Part shown: positions 24,601 through 36,415 of the stretch, in pieces
Layout: each line of letters opens with the position of its first letter
Numbering within the stretch: position 1 is the stretch's first letter
Assembly: GCA_037447605.1 (NCBI GenBank)
Contig: CM074804.1
Span: 6,727,262-6,791,261, forward strand
Direction: 5' to 3'
DNA: 64,000 bases
Source of the DNA: Zygnema circumcarinatum
Taxonomy: Eukaryota; Streptophyta; Zygnematophyceae; Zygnematales; Zygnemataceae
Notes under the pieces: model-generated
What the model saw: only the letters and a program-made list of their open reading frames with translations
The model's database searches: none
What the model was told of the DNA's origin: nothing
Position numbers and translations under genes: made by a program

Positions 24601-27600
24601 GATAAACTGCCTCATTGAAGTGCACTTCTGAGAAGCTTAAGTTGCAACTCACGAGGAGGCTAGGCTGCTTCTCACAATGCTCTCCTCGTGCAGGCAAACA
24701 CGGAAGTTATAACCAAGAATCGGGATGCCACAGAAGCGAGGATGATCCAGGTGCTTGCTGCGTTATTACAGTCCTATGTCATCGCAAATTGAAGTTTTTG
24801 TAGCTTAGCCTTGTGGGAAGACTGGGCCCCTTTTGGTGAGGTGTAGTCATAATGAATTCAACTTTAACTCACTGAATGTGTGAACTTCGAATGACAGTAA
24901 ACAGAATCCTTGTATTCTGGCCGTTGAAAGGTTTTAATCACGTGCCAATGTATTTTGATCCCTCAGCAGTCTCAAGTTTCTCACCTTTCGTTATCTTCCT
25001 TAAAGGGATGCTTTGAATCATTGGTAGAAACAGCAACCAAGCGAGTTCTTTTTTGGCGTTTTGTGTGTTTCCAACGTGGCTCGTTCCTCTTGGTGATTTC
25101 TGCTCTTGAATGGTGGTCCGGAAAAGGGGACTACAGTTTGGCTTTTGTGAGAAACAGACAAAGAAGTTCGAGGAGGGTAATGCGTTTTTTGGACTTTGTG
25201 AACATTTTTTTGTGCTCAGTTTCAAGAGGGAAATGTTCAAGGCAGAGAGTCTCTGGAGGTTTGGTACTTATCTGGGCTATGCTTGACCATCAATACAATG
25301 CCATGGGCAGGCGTTGCGAGAAGAGCTGTCAGCTGCTGAGAGGAGATTTGAGGACGAAAGAGCAGCTCATGCGGCTACTAGACAGGTAACTTTGCAGCGC
25401 CCATCCTCTAGTTCGACTGAAATCAGCTGTAGATAGTTGTTGTTCTGCACAGATATCTTGTTGAAGCTGGAGTCCTGCTTTTGTTCACAAACGTGTCACA
25501 TTACGGCTGTGCTGTTTTATTTTGTGAGGAGCGTTGAGCTACTAACTTGAGTCGACTCTTACAGCACTTCTTTTGTTCCTTCTCGAGAAAAGAAAGCATC
25601 TACGGCATTGTCAGCTGAGCCCTTTTTATTTTGAGTCAAACAGAGCTCTTGTTTATTGCCCCTTTGTTTGGATGATCATTTCTTCCTCCACTTGTAAAGC
25701 CACATGCATAATCAGTCAATATCCCCGGTTCGTCCTCAAATACCTCCACTGTCTTAATTGGTTCATTATCCTCAATAATCAACTTGTGGCTAGATGTATG
25801 CCTTTTTTTCTAAGCGCATAATGAAGAGGTTCATATGTGCCTGCATTCAATGGGCTTTTGAAAGTTTTATGAGAAATTGCATTATATCCACCTTTTTAAC
25901 CTGCAACTGAAGCATCATGAAGTCCCTTTGAAACATTCTAGAAACTTCAATACCTCCAATGCACGTCTAACCGGTTTGTTGTTCAGCTTTTAACTCTGAC
26001 CAATCAGATCATATAAATGTAAGGAGTCTCTATGAATGGACTTCAGGTTGTGTAATTTTGCAATTAATATAAACAATTGTGATGTATGTGGTTATTCTTA
26101 TTATCACATCATGCACGTTAGGACTACCTTGTACTATGTGCACTTTTGATTCTCTTTCCTTGTTGGAGTCCTTTTGCAGACCGGGGCAGAACGGGAATTA
26201 GAGTTGGAGCAACGTGTAACCGAGAGTGCATCTGGCCTAATCAGAATGCAGGTGACATGAAAGACCGTGACGTCGAGTAACTTTTTGCAGAGCTTTCGAC
26301 TTATTTGTAAAGCTTGGATTTTCTTTGGTGCATTATTGCAGGTGTTCAGCAAATCAGTAATGCCTCTTGCCACTCATGCATGAAGTACATTTCCAAACGT
26401 TTGTCTATAAGTACAAAAAATACTTAGGCCTGCAACCATGTTTGAGTAACAGAATATCGTCTTGCTATATTTCTAGAGACCTTTGCTGTTTAAATGTTAT
26501 GGCGTACATTTTCCATGAATAGGCCTCTTTGTTTCGCTTTTCCTTTGAACATGGTCACAGAGCATGGTCAATGGGCGCTTACTTCTTGTCTGGGTGGTGG
26601 GCTGCAGAGAGCCATTGATGAAAGAACGCAAAAAGCATTAGACTTAGAAGAAAAAGTTTCCCTCCTTGAGGTGAGGGATTTCAACCCCCAGCACCCAAGC
26701 CTATGCTTTCCTTTCAGGTGGCAACTCAAGCAATAGAATGTACATGACGTACTGTCTGAGATTTTAAAAACTTTACATGTGTCCCCACTAGAATCTCAGT
26801 AGAAGACCCAAAACGAGAACTCCTGCGTCTGGAGGGACGCCACAAGAAGTCAGTTATTAGATAAAGTCATAACCTGTTGCAGTCCTTCCGTAGCAGTACA
26901 TCTCTCTAGCTATCACAAACATTCGACGTCCAGGAATGATGACTTGAGATTGGCAGATGTGATGCTCAAATGCTAAGAGAGAAGTATCCGTAAAAATAAA
27001 ACAAATCAATGGGAACGGGAACTGCTTTTGAATCACATTATAGCTGCTGTTGTAAGGGATTTTGCTGGGATTAATCCTGGTTTAGCGGGGTATACGTGAA
27101 CCTGCTTTTGGATTTTTCAGTGATTCTTTTGTGAGGTTTCTGACAACTTGCTGCTTACAGGTCGAATGTGCAACCTTGAGCCAAGAGCTGCAAGCAGCAG
27201 ACGCCCGGTTGAAAAGGGAGCACAAACGGCCATCAGATGAGCATTCTGTGGCTGCACAGGTACTGTTTTCTTGTTAGGTAGACTGGAAAGCTGTTGACGA
27301 TTTTCCTTGGTTAGTGTGCAACAACCGTTCTCAGGTCAAACCATTGCTTGAGCAATCATTAGCAAACCATTGCATGAGCAATCATTAGCAAACCATTGTT
27401 TGCCAATGTTGTTGTGAAAGTCAATGGTTGCAAATCATTCGCAATAGTGGGAAAGAATCCCTTATTCATCAAGGTGCCTATTCATGTCAGCAATCAATGT
27501 TCTGAACCGTTGGCAATGGTTGTCTAAGAGTGAATTTAATGGTTAGAACCATTGCCAATGGCTGGCAAGCGTTGGCACCAGATGGTTTGAGCCAATTCCA

Positions 27601-30600
27601 ACCAACTGTTGAGAAACCGACAGCTCGACCTTTGCAAAATTTCCGTGCCTTCGTTTTGATCAGCTTTCACTTCGGTGATTCTTCCGATAATAGTTCTTTG
27701 TACTGAACTGTCATTGTCTGCTTCTCATTTTGTCGCTCTCGGCACAATCCATACTTTTCACAAGCTTGCCATAGTCTGGTTGTCTGACAAAAACTTTTTC
27801 TGGTCTTGGAGCAGGTGCTTGCATGGAGGGAGGAGACAGAACGTGCTCGTAACCTGCAGCATGAGGCAGAAAACAAACTTGCGGCAATGGAGGTCTGTTT
27901 AGGTGGATTGTATTGATGTGGACGACAGTGTCTTCGATGTTCAAGCATGGAGGTCGCTTCACTGCGTCCAGACATGCCTCTGTTCATTTGATAGGTGTGT
28001 GTTTGTCTTTTGTGTGATGGCAGGCAGAGGCTCAGAAGCTGCGAGTGGAGCTAGAAGCGCGCAAGAGGGAAGTGGACAGCTCATCTATGCAGGTCAGGGA
28101 TATAACGCAGTGAGTGTCATCAATGGCTTGTCGAAAGTAGGTCAGTTTCAGCGTCTAATTACACATGCTGTGGGTTATTATGATGACCTATTTTGTTAGG
28201 GAAGAATATGGTAGGCACTGTCTCTACCGGAAGAGGATCGTCTGACCATAGATCAGGTGGTTCACAAGCATATCATAAGTCGGTCCAACAATCAGGTTGT
28301 GTTGGAGGACAAGGGGAATCGAATCTGCACAAAGTATGCGACCCATGCACTTTTCTACTCTCAATTGCTTCCAGTTTGCCTCCGCAATCTCAACTTTTCT
28401 TTGGCGGCGTGGGGGGCAGGCCCACGCAGAATTGGAGAAACGCTTTAGGGAACTGACAGAGCTCTTGGTGGGTCCTCACAAATTTCCGCTGGCATGTAGG
28501 CAACTGCGTTGATGGTACAAAAGGAAATGCGCCCAGTTCCTTCAGAATGTTTGAAAATCATCCCGTTTCTTTTTACTTTGTCAATGCGAACATGATACCG
28601 AACTAGTCTTTGTGTGAAGCATATACAATATAATATGTGTGATAGTTTGTGCCACCTATGCCTCTGACAAAGGATGGATTCGCCTGCCAGCACCTTGAAT
28701 TGACATACAGAGGGAATGCTGGCATAATCCATGAGTGCAGTACTTGAAACAAACCCAATTGGAGAACATGGCTAGTGAAAAGCAAGCAGTATTTCTTCAA
28801 CTTGAGAAGGAGACTCGCAGGTTTCGAGAAGTGAAGGTCAGGAGCAACAACATAAATTGCCAACAATATCTTTGAAGCCTTGTGAAACGAGAAAGGTTGC
28901 AGCATGCGTGCGGCAGATCATGTGGCTCTTGTTGAGTGAGAAAAGTTGCACTTGCTTCGGTGACATTGATGCTGGGCAGCCACAAACTCATAAAGCGGGC
29001 TTTCTTTACTGGCTCAATTGCTATACGGTGATTCCTATATGGCCACCTATTTGGGGGCCTTTTGGATAGCATTCATTCTGTGCAGTAGTTTTAAATGAGA
29101 TTCTTGAAAGTGCTTCATGGGCTTCAGGATCTCTTCTAACAGGTTGCTGTATCGCATACTGGAATATCTAGCAGGCTCAAGCAGAGAGGGATAACCGAGC
29201 GATGAGGCGATTAGTGATGACAACTGATGACGAAGATCCGGATCTGAGCCCTTTCGAGTACGCCTTTGCAGATCTTTCGTAGTTATCGAATGATATCTAT
29301 GTGTTCTACGTGTTGCTGCTCATTTCAGTCTGGATTCTCCTTGCTGACGTGGAGGTCTTATGCTATCAGTGGATTGAATCGATATCTAATAAACTAATCT
29401 AAGAGACTCGAGTTAGATGGTCTCTTCGTTTTGTTGTCCGAGTATCCTCTTATCCTCTTTTCTCTGTGTAATTTACCGAAGGAGTATCTTGACTGGGTGG
29501 GCCTGCAGGTCATTTGGTATGCACCAACGCCGAGTGAGTCCCAGCATTCAGGTACGAAAAACAACCGTGGCCATTTCTCCTTCCAAAGGCCACAGAGGTG
29601 ATTTTTGTAGTGATATCTGAATGCACGTGAATTAGATAGACTTCATCATATACAAAATTAGACATGCTCGCGCATGCCATTCAGCAAACATGTGCAGCTT
29701 ATTGAGATATCTCCAGTGCATTTACCTGGACAACCGAAGGCAATTAATTGCATCATTTGTATTGCTTGCTTGGTTTGTCTATGGGTATTGGTCACACTTC
29801 AGTCAAATGCTATGTTTCATTCCAATTGACACAGTTAAAACCCGTATTACCCGTTTATGTGCATCTCTTGTGTTTCACCTGCAAGCATCGTATATGCATC
29901 CATGTGAGTAGAAATATGATTGACTATAAGGTATATGTTTCTAGCGCTAGGATGATGCTGGGCCTTGGCTTATTGAAGATGAGACAAGCTGACTGATGGT
30001 CAGTGTGTTATTACGGCGTTAATTATATGCAGCAAGCAGCAAAACTGTTGGACCGAGGAGCGGTGACGGCTGGCAAATTTCTGTGGCGCAGGCCATTGGC
30101 CCGTCTGGCGCTGCTATTTTACCTTGTAGAGTCTCCTGCCCATACCTGTGCTCTTTGATTTATAGTGAACATCTTCTAGTCTGCGCACTGCAAAGTTTCT
30201 TTGAGCCCAGACTTGAACGTCATTCAAGAGTTGCTGAACTGATGTTGGCTTTGCTAACGAATGTCTGGACTGTCTGTCCCTCCTGCAGCTTTTCGTTCAC
30301 CTGTTCCTTATGTACCTGTTACACAGACTGCAGGTGAGTGGTGTTAGACCATTTTTGGTTGCTCTCCATTGACTCCGCATACCAGAACACCATGTTGATG
30401 CAGTGCTGTTCCCCTCCTCCTGATTCTGGTTATACTCAGCATGGAAGCTGTCGTGGTGGGTTCATCGTGTTGTTTGCTTGCTTGGTGCTGAATCCTTGAC
30501 TGAGAGGGTGGGAGTGAGGGTCTGTGGCGCGGGGGCTCTCTGCAGGCCCTAGCTGATGAGCTCATCAACTGTGACAACAAAATCATGTCGGGCTCAGAGC

Positions 30601-30629
30601 TGCTCAAGATGAGCAGCAAATTTCAATGA
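21647..30629 (+). CDS. Golgin-84 homologue (golgin candidate 1/2)
   Basis: Twenty exons: 21647..21674, 21995..22096, 22551..23281, 23680..23742, 24067..24144, 24296..24499, 24694..24750, 25311..25385, 26180..26251, 26608..26670, 27161..27259, 27815..27892, 28024..28092, 28420..28467, 28741..28836, 29175..29257, 29509..29551, 30033..30125, 30289..30333, 30546..30629. Phases all match and give 736 aa. The N-terminus MTSWFRSVEDFLETVDRTA matches the start of plant GC1/GC2. Residues about 45-285 are low-complexity and acidic. Residues about 290-640 are a long coiled coil, including GQSKEARLAR and RLQEYKAENAQLEELL as in Arabidopsis GC1. Residues about 686-706 form the single C-terminal membrane anchor, followed by HRLQ and a short tail. 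The protein is a Golgi tethering factor, with its coiled coil in the cytosol. Exon 6 appears to use a GC donor; all other introns are GT-AG. Confidence 0.95.
27318..27612. repeat. AACCATTG / CAATGGTT repeat cluster in a golgin intron
   Basis: About ten short motifs of the type AACCATTGC or CAATGGTTG lie in both orientations within 300 bases of the intron between golgin exons 11 and 12. They are interleaved with AGCAATCATTAGCAAACCAT in two direct copies. A similar cluster lies at 41395-42315. This resembles the internally repetitive end of a fold-back element; its boundaries are not clear. Confidence 0.55.
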
Positions 30630-31320
30630 GCTTTTGCAGTGCCTTCTGCTGCTGCTAAGCTGCTCGTTATGGTCTCCCTTGAGACCCGTCACGGTGGTCA
30701 TTTCTTGTACAGTCTGCTTCCCCTGTTTGCAACCATTGGCATGCATTTTTATCGAATCGATGTTGTTGATGTATGTATGTCGACCACTCCACACTCAATA
30801 CAACATTTGAATATCCTGCAGTTGCGTTCGTGTTTTATCCGGAGGTCTTACATGCTATTGCAGTGCCTCGTTCTCAATTCTGAGCATGAAAGAGTCCAAA
30901 ACCTTCATTTACCACGTGCGTAATCTTCAGCTACCTGCAACTTAATCATTTGGCACGAAAGCGATTATGCATGTTTACATGTAGACCTCTACAGTTGTTA
31001 ACTCCATGCCAAAGTTAGCCCATGATGTGGGCGTGCGAGCGCCATCTGCCCATGCACATGCCCTCCCGAGGCCCTGACTGCCCATGTCGACCTCTTGCCC
31101 AGCCCGCCCCTGATCGCACCGCCGGCCGCTGCTCCTGCTCCTTCTGCTTCTGTTGCGGCGCCCCGTGTCTCGCTCGCGCCTCAATCCTCATCAGCCGGCC
31201 CTGACCGCGTCCCGCCGGCCGCGCTGCACCGCACCTCGTCCTCGCTACTGCTGCTGCTGCTGCTGCTGCTGCGTGCGTAGCAGTCCGAGTTCTCGCTGCG
31301 CCCATCGTGCACGAGGAGCC
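30630..31320. other. Golgin 3' flank and Lhca5 promoter
   Basis: This intergenic region separates two same-strand genes. The left half is ordinary AT-balanced sequence. The right 300 bases are GC-rich and end in a (CTG)n tract at 31248-31272, inside the probable Lhca5 5' UTR. Frames at 31022-31305 reflect GC bias. I found no G-box or clear TATA element. Confidence 0.4.
31248..31272 (+). repeat. (CTG)n microsatellite in the Lhca5 leader
   Basis: About eight uninterrupted CTG triplets end roughly 48 bases before the Lhca5 ATG. It is probably transcribed in the 5' UTR; no coding role is visible. Confidence 0.9.
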
Positions 31321-34300
31321 ATGTCATCTCTTGCTCAGAAGTGCGTGGCGTCGCCGTCTGCCACATTCGATTCCTTCACTGCGCAGCCCAGCGAGTGCCG
31401 CAAGCCACGGAGCGTTGCGAGACAGTTTGCTTGCAAGGGCTCAATTTTTCGGGGGAGATGTACCAAGCTGTCTGCTGCAAAACAGAACGGAAAGACGCAG
31501 GTTAGGATCGGTGCTGTGAGAACAGAGGCAGCTGCGGAGTTCGACCGCCCTAACTGGCTTCCTGGGAGCACTGCTCCTGCTTATCTTGATGGCAGGTGTG
31601 AATGACAGCGGATTTTTTTTTGAGCTGATCAGCAGCATTGCTGTCTGTTTATATGGTCATTTGAATGCCTTGTAGCTGGAGCTTCCATGCGGCAGAGGAT
31701 TTCTACTGGAATGTAGTTCTTGACTGTTCTCTTAGGCGGAGGACCTGACAAACTGCTGCAAGGGCATGTGAAAAAGGTTGTCAAATTTTTTCTAACAATG
31801 AAAGCAATGCAGGGACCGGGGAAAGGAAGTGGCTGAAGTTGATGCAGCCATCGTCTTAGGCTCTTGCCTTATTCCAGTGTCAAGTTGAAACGTGTCTCTC
31901 CTAAAAAAAAGGGGATTAAAGTCAAGCAGCCAATGGCATTTTGGTTTAGATATTCATTCGATTGACTGAGGGGATAGCCCCTCACTGTTCCTGTCAGTCT
32001 TATTTAGTAGGTTAGTGTGTTGATCCTTGTTTTATAGTTGTCGTTTTGGAGACAATCTAATTCGCATAAATGCTTTTTCACCTGCTATACATACATTGCC
32101 GTCTGAAAATAGGAAAAATTGGAAACTAAGGCGCTTTCACGACATTAACAAGGGAAGCAGGACTATTATGCAGCAGGCAATCTCAAACGGGCCGTTTTAA
32201 GCTTCATTTGCTCAAAGCTCTGACCTTTAAGCATAGACATTGTGAGCATTGCATCATCTGCAGCTCTTGCTGAGATGCAGAAAGTGCTCCTGAAAAAATC
32301 TTGGACTCTTTTCACATCCACAACCTGCTGCTATGTGAAGTTTTACCAGTTTCAACCTCCGGCACGTGAGGTTGTTACAATTGTTAGTCCGAATGACTGC
32401 TATGCCAATCTACTACATAGCAAGTCAAACATCAGCTCGTCTTTGAGGTTTGGCCCGTTTAATTGCAGGTACTATCCAACTTTTCCACCTATTTTCAGTT
32501 TGTTGGCTCGATTCTAGCGATTGCTTAAATCATTTCTTTGTATTTTTTTTGGAAATTCGCTCCCTTGCAGCCTACCTGGGGATTTTGGATTTGACCCCTT
32601 GGCGCTAGGACAACAGCCTGAAGACCTCCGATGGTATGTCCAAGCTGAGCTCGTCCATGCCCGCTTTGCCATGGCGGGAGTGGCCGGCATTCTTGTCACA
32701 GATGTATGCACTCAACCTAGGCCCTTCCACGCTAGCTTCACTTTTCTGTTTTTTGAGATGTAGTCAAGCAAGCCAGTCTCTGCCTGAATAACTCGATGTG
32801 GCAAAGGAAGCAAGTGGAAAACATGGAATGAGTTCTTTTCCAATTCGCCAAGTATCGACTCTGTAGATTAATACTGTCTCGGCCTTTACAGTATTTTGGT
32901 TCTATTGCCAAGGGGGTAATCGAGCGTCATATTCTCTAGATCAATGGATACGATGAGCCGAATATGACTGTCTCCTTAACTGTTGTGCTTTCTTTCTCCT
33001 CTTCGTTCCGCACAAGCAGTCACCCTACTTCTCATAACGCCTTTGGCATGTATGTTTCTCCAGATCATGCGTGTTTCTGGAATCAAAGATCTTCCAGTGT
33101 GGTATGAGGCTGGTGCGCAAGAGTTTGAAATTGCCGACACTCGAACACTATTCGCCATTCAGCTCCTTCTCTTCGGGTGAGCATTCAAAGCAGGATTTTA
33201 GATTATATTTTGCTGTTCAGTTATGCTCAATCAGGAAAGGCTGAGCGTAAATCATGATTTCACATCACAATTCTGTGCCATACGTTTGAGCACGATTATT
33301 TCAACACTTGGAGAGTTCCTTTAGTCGTTATGCTTTATGCAGCGGGCTAAAATAGTTTTGCTTATTCTCTAAACGTCATGTTTTGTCGTCTGTTGTCCTT
33401 TCACGTTTGTTTGGGTTGGAATTTCCGTTGTGGCTTCCGTTTCGATATTCTGGCTTCCTGATTGACCTATATTGAAACAGTGATGGCGTCAATGTCACTC
33501 TCTGGACATGGCAGTTTTTATTTCCGGAAGAAGTATGCACTGTATGAAATCTATTAGTGAGCGGGAAAAAACTAACTGCTTGTTGTTGTCCGCTCCTGCG
33601 TTTCATTTACAGCTTTGTTGAGGCGAAGCGCTACATGGACTACAAGTCACCTGGCTCTCAGGGATCTGAAGACAGCTGGTTCTTCGGCTGGGAGGAAGCG
33701 TTTTCAGGCGTGGCTGCAGGGTGCGTGCACTTGGGAAAGATTTTCAGCCCAGTAGCCACTGTCTGTACATTACCTTCCTTTCGTTTTCATCATTGATTAG
33801 GTTTGAACGCATGATCTAAACCCGTAAAGAGAGTACACAAGTGAAGAGGAATTGAGTGACCGCGATTTGCTGGATACTAATAAGCTCCCTTTTTTCGTTT
33901 CGTTTCTTGAACCAGCTCCTATCATCTGAGGCTGACTGGTCTTCTTCTCATGATGCCGTTATGCAGAAGGTTTCTGTTTTGATTGTCTTATTGAGGTGGG
34001 AGGTGGTTTGCTCTAGCAGATATCCTGGAGGCCCACTGTTCAACCCTCTGGGTCTAGCCTCGAGCACTGACCCGGCTGAGGTACAGCCTATGAGGATCAA
34101 GGAGATCAAGAACGGTGAGTGAATTCCTCATGTTCCGTTTACGAAATGAGATTTCATAACTGAGTGACGTTGACGGGTCCAGTGCTTTGACTTTCTAGGT
34201 CATCGAGAAGGTTAACGGTGGCTTACTGGTCCTGGCTGAGGGAGAGAATTAACTGAAGGGAGCTATCCTCCTACCAGTGCTATGCCGCAGAGAGGAAGCG

Positions 34301-34588
34301 TGTGTATTGCATAGTCATAGCATAGGCTATCGCTCACTTTGTATACGCCAATGCTTGATCTCTTTCTATGTTGAACCTGAAGTTATTGCAAGTGCCTAGA
34401 ACTGATGGCAAAGCGTATGTCTATTGGTGCTTGAATGTGAGCAAGCAGGACGATTGGCCATGGTGGCCATGGTCGGGTTTGCTGTCCAAGCCTACGTCAC
34501 ACACCAGGGGCCTGTTGACAACCTTCTCACACATCTCTCAGATCCATGGCACAAGACTATCTTCCAGACCTTGGCAGCAACGTCATGA
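31321..34588 (+). CDS. LHCA5: Photosystem I antenna protein Lhca5
   Basis: Six exons, 31321..31595, 32571..32703, 33064..33176, 33613..33720, 34020..34114 and 34449..34588, in matching phase, give 287 aa. Residues 1 to about 60 are Ser/Ala/Arg/Lys-rich, a chloroplast transit peptide. The mature part has the chlorophyll a/b-binding fold: [17 protein letters not shown], helix B with [16 protein letters not shown], the lumenal LPVWYEAGA segment, helix C in [34 protein letters not shown], and helix A with [15 protein letters not shown]. The LPVWYEAGA block, VTHQGP(V/I)DNL and the end [12 protein letters not shown] identify Lhca5 rather than Lhca1-4. Lhca5 is a low-abundance LHCI subunit that, in Arabidopsis, helps link PSI to the chloroplast NDH complex. 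The start ATG 31321 sits just behind the CTG tract. Confidence 0.95.
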
Positions 34589-35655
34589 AAAAGTAACTGT
34601 CTCAAGATCAGTTGAGCATAGCTGTGCTTCTTTGGAGTCTGGGTTCATCTTGCTTAAACGGCATCAGAAAGAGTCGACAGGCATAGGGCAGTTACTTCAG
34701 GGTCTCAAAATAGTGTAGCTGATGTAATAGGTATCTTGACGTTTATAGCTTTTATCCTGACAACTTCAGGATCAAGGATGTAGTGAGTCGTAACGATTGC
34801 GAAAAGCGCCTGCCCGTCCATTTTTCTAAGTTGCTTAGACATTCGCCTCCCTGAAAGTAAACTTTGCTCGATGTCCTTGTCTCATCTTATTTGTACCGCT
34901 TCTACCGTAAAACGGAACAGGTTGAGAAAAAAAAATGATCGAAGATTTTGACTTCTCTAAAAAAAAACTTTCAAAACCAGTTTCTCAAAAAAAAACTCTA
35001 TATTTGTGGAGAATGATACTGCACTCCCCCCCCCCACCATTTTGGATATCCCACCCCCACCCCCCTTTCTGAAAAAAATGCCCTCCCATTGTGGTTATCC
35101 CATTTGTTAAATGGATACGTTACATCCCATATCCCATCCCGGAACTAACGTGGCAAAAAGTGGAATCCACACGAGCGACCGAACCACTTGAGTCTTTGAA
35201 CTTTTTTTTACAACTTTTCGCTTTCTTAAATCGAAAAAGTTTCGACCTCGAGTGTTCAAAGTTCAACAATGTTCAATAAGATTTTGAATTGAGGAATTAA
35301 GTAACTCGTTTCTCAATTTCTCAACCTGTTCGCTTTTACGGGTAGTGCCAATGGAGAAGTGAATTGACATTTCTCGATAGCGACGTCATGAATGTAAAAC
35401 AAAAAAAAAAAAATGAATGTAAAACGCTTCTAGTGGGAAATGGAAGTGGCTTTTAGTGCATTGATATTTGATGGATGCCGCATCCTCTCCTCTATTTAGC
35501 GCCCCTCCGACCGCTATGTCCATGTCCGCAAGACGCCGCGCGAAGCGAGCAGCTCTTAGTCCGCCCGCTCGCTCCCCCCTCTCCCGCGCGCGTGCAGCCG
35601 CCGATGTCATGTCATGTCATGCGATGCGGGCCGCCGCCGCGCGCCGCTGGACAGA

Positions 35656-35692
35656 GACGGACGGACGGACGGACGGACGGACGGACGGACGG
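35656..35692 (+). repeat. (GACG)n tetranucleotide tract
   Basis: Nine or so tandem GACG units followed by GGCG. This is a simple repeat in the upstream region of the F-box/kelch gene. Confidence 0.9.
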
Positions 35693-35956
35693 GCGTGCCT
35701 CTGTCTGTGAGAGTAACTAACTAGCAGCTTTAGCGAACCGAGCGGCCAACGCCTGCAGACCGCCCCGACGGTAGGCCGAACTCGCTATCGGAACTAACAA
35801 ATGAGAAAACGACACCTTCGGGCGAGGCCGCCCAGCGCCGCGGCCTGCCTTGGCTGTGCGCCAGCTGGCAGCCCGCGATTGCTGCGAATCGGTGATTTGA
35901 TACGTGACGTGGCGTGACGTGGTGGCGTGCGATGTGGACCGCGCCGATGATGCTGT

Positions 35957-36018
35957 ATGCATGCATGTATGTATGTATGTGTATGTATACATGTATGTAT
36001 GTATGTATGTATGTATGT
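35957..36018 (+). repeat. (GTAT)n microsatellite
   Basis: Imperfect tandem GTAT units, broken by one GTGTATGTATAC segment, cover about 60 bases. They lie about 400 bases upstream of the F-box/kelch start codon. Confidence 0.9.
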
Positions 36019-36354
36019 CGCCGATGGGCGCCCGCGCGTATGCATGCATGGAAGTATGTTACTGCGCATGTCCGCATACGCGGGCCCCCTCGAACAGGCG
36101 GCAACGCCACGCCGCACGCGCCACGTGGCGTCGTGCGCTGATCCACACGGGCCAGCAAAACTACCATACTACAGTAAATGCCAAAGCGAGGCAGTCAATG
36201 GGCGGGCGCTGACATGGAGCCCCGACGGGCAGTTTGGTCGAGCGGTGCTGCCCGGACCAGGAGCGTGGACGGCCCCGCACAGAACGGGGAGGGGCCCTGG
36301 ATAGGCAGAGCCGCTACGAGGGCTCGAGGGGAGGCGAGGGGAGCGGAGGCGGTG

Positions 36355-36360
36355 TATAAA
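36355..36360 (+). promoter_or_regulatory. TATA box of the F-box/kelch gene
   Basis: TATAAA lies within a GC-rich context 56 bases upstream of the ATG at 36416, with a CACGTG box further up at 36122-36127. If used, transcription would start near 36385-36395 with a very short leader. This is inference from position. Confidence 0.5.
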
Positions 36361-36415
36361 GCGCGAGTCACTGCAGGAAGACAGTGCAGCTACCCGGCAG
36401 GTCTGCAGGGCTGCT

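Larger units (their letters stand above)
34589..36415. other. Long intergenic region upstream of the F-box gene
   Basis: The left 800 bases are AT-rich with A and T homopolymers and no exon. From 35480 the sequence becomes GC-rich and carries a (GACG)n tract, a (GTAT)n tract, one G-box at 36122-36127 and a TATA box at 36355-36360. The frames around 35468-36304 come from these repeats and show no family resemblance. Confidence 0.45.

Noticed and set aside
27318-27612. CRISPR-like array, because of short regularly recurring motifs
   Set aside because: Motifs occur in both orientations at uneven spacing inside a eukaryotic intron.
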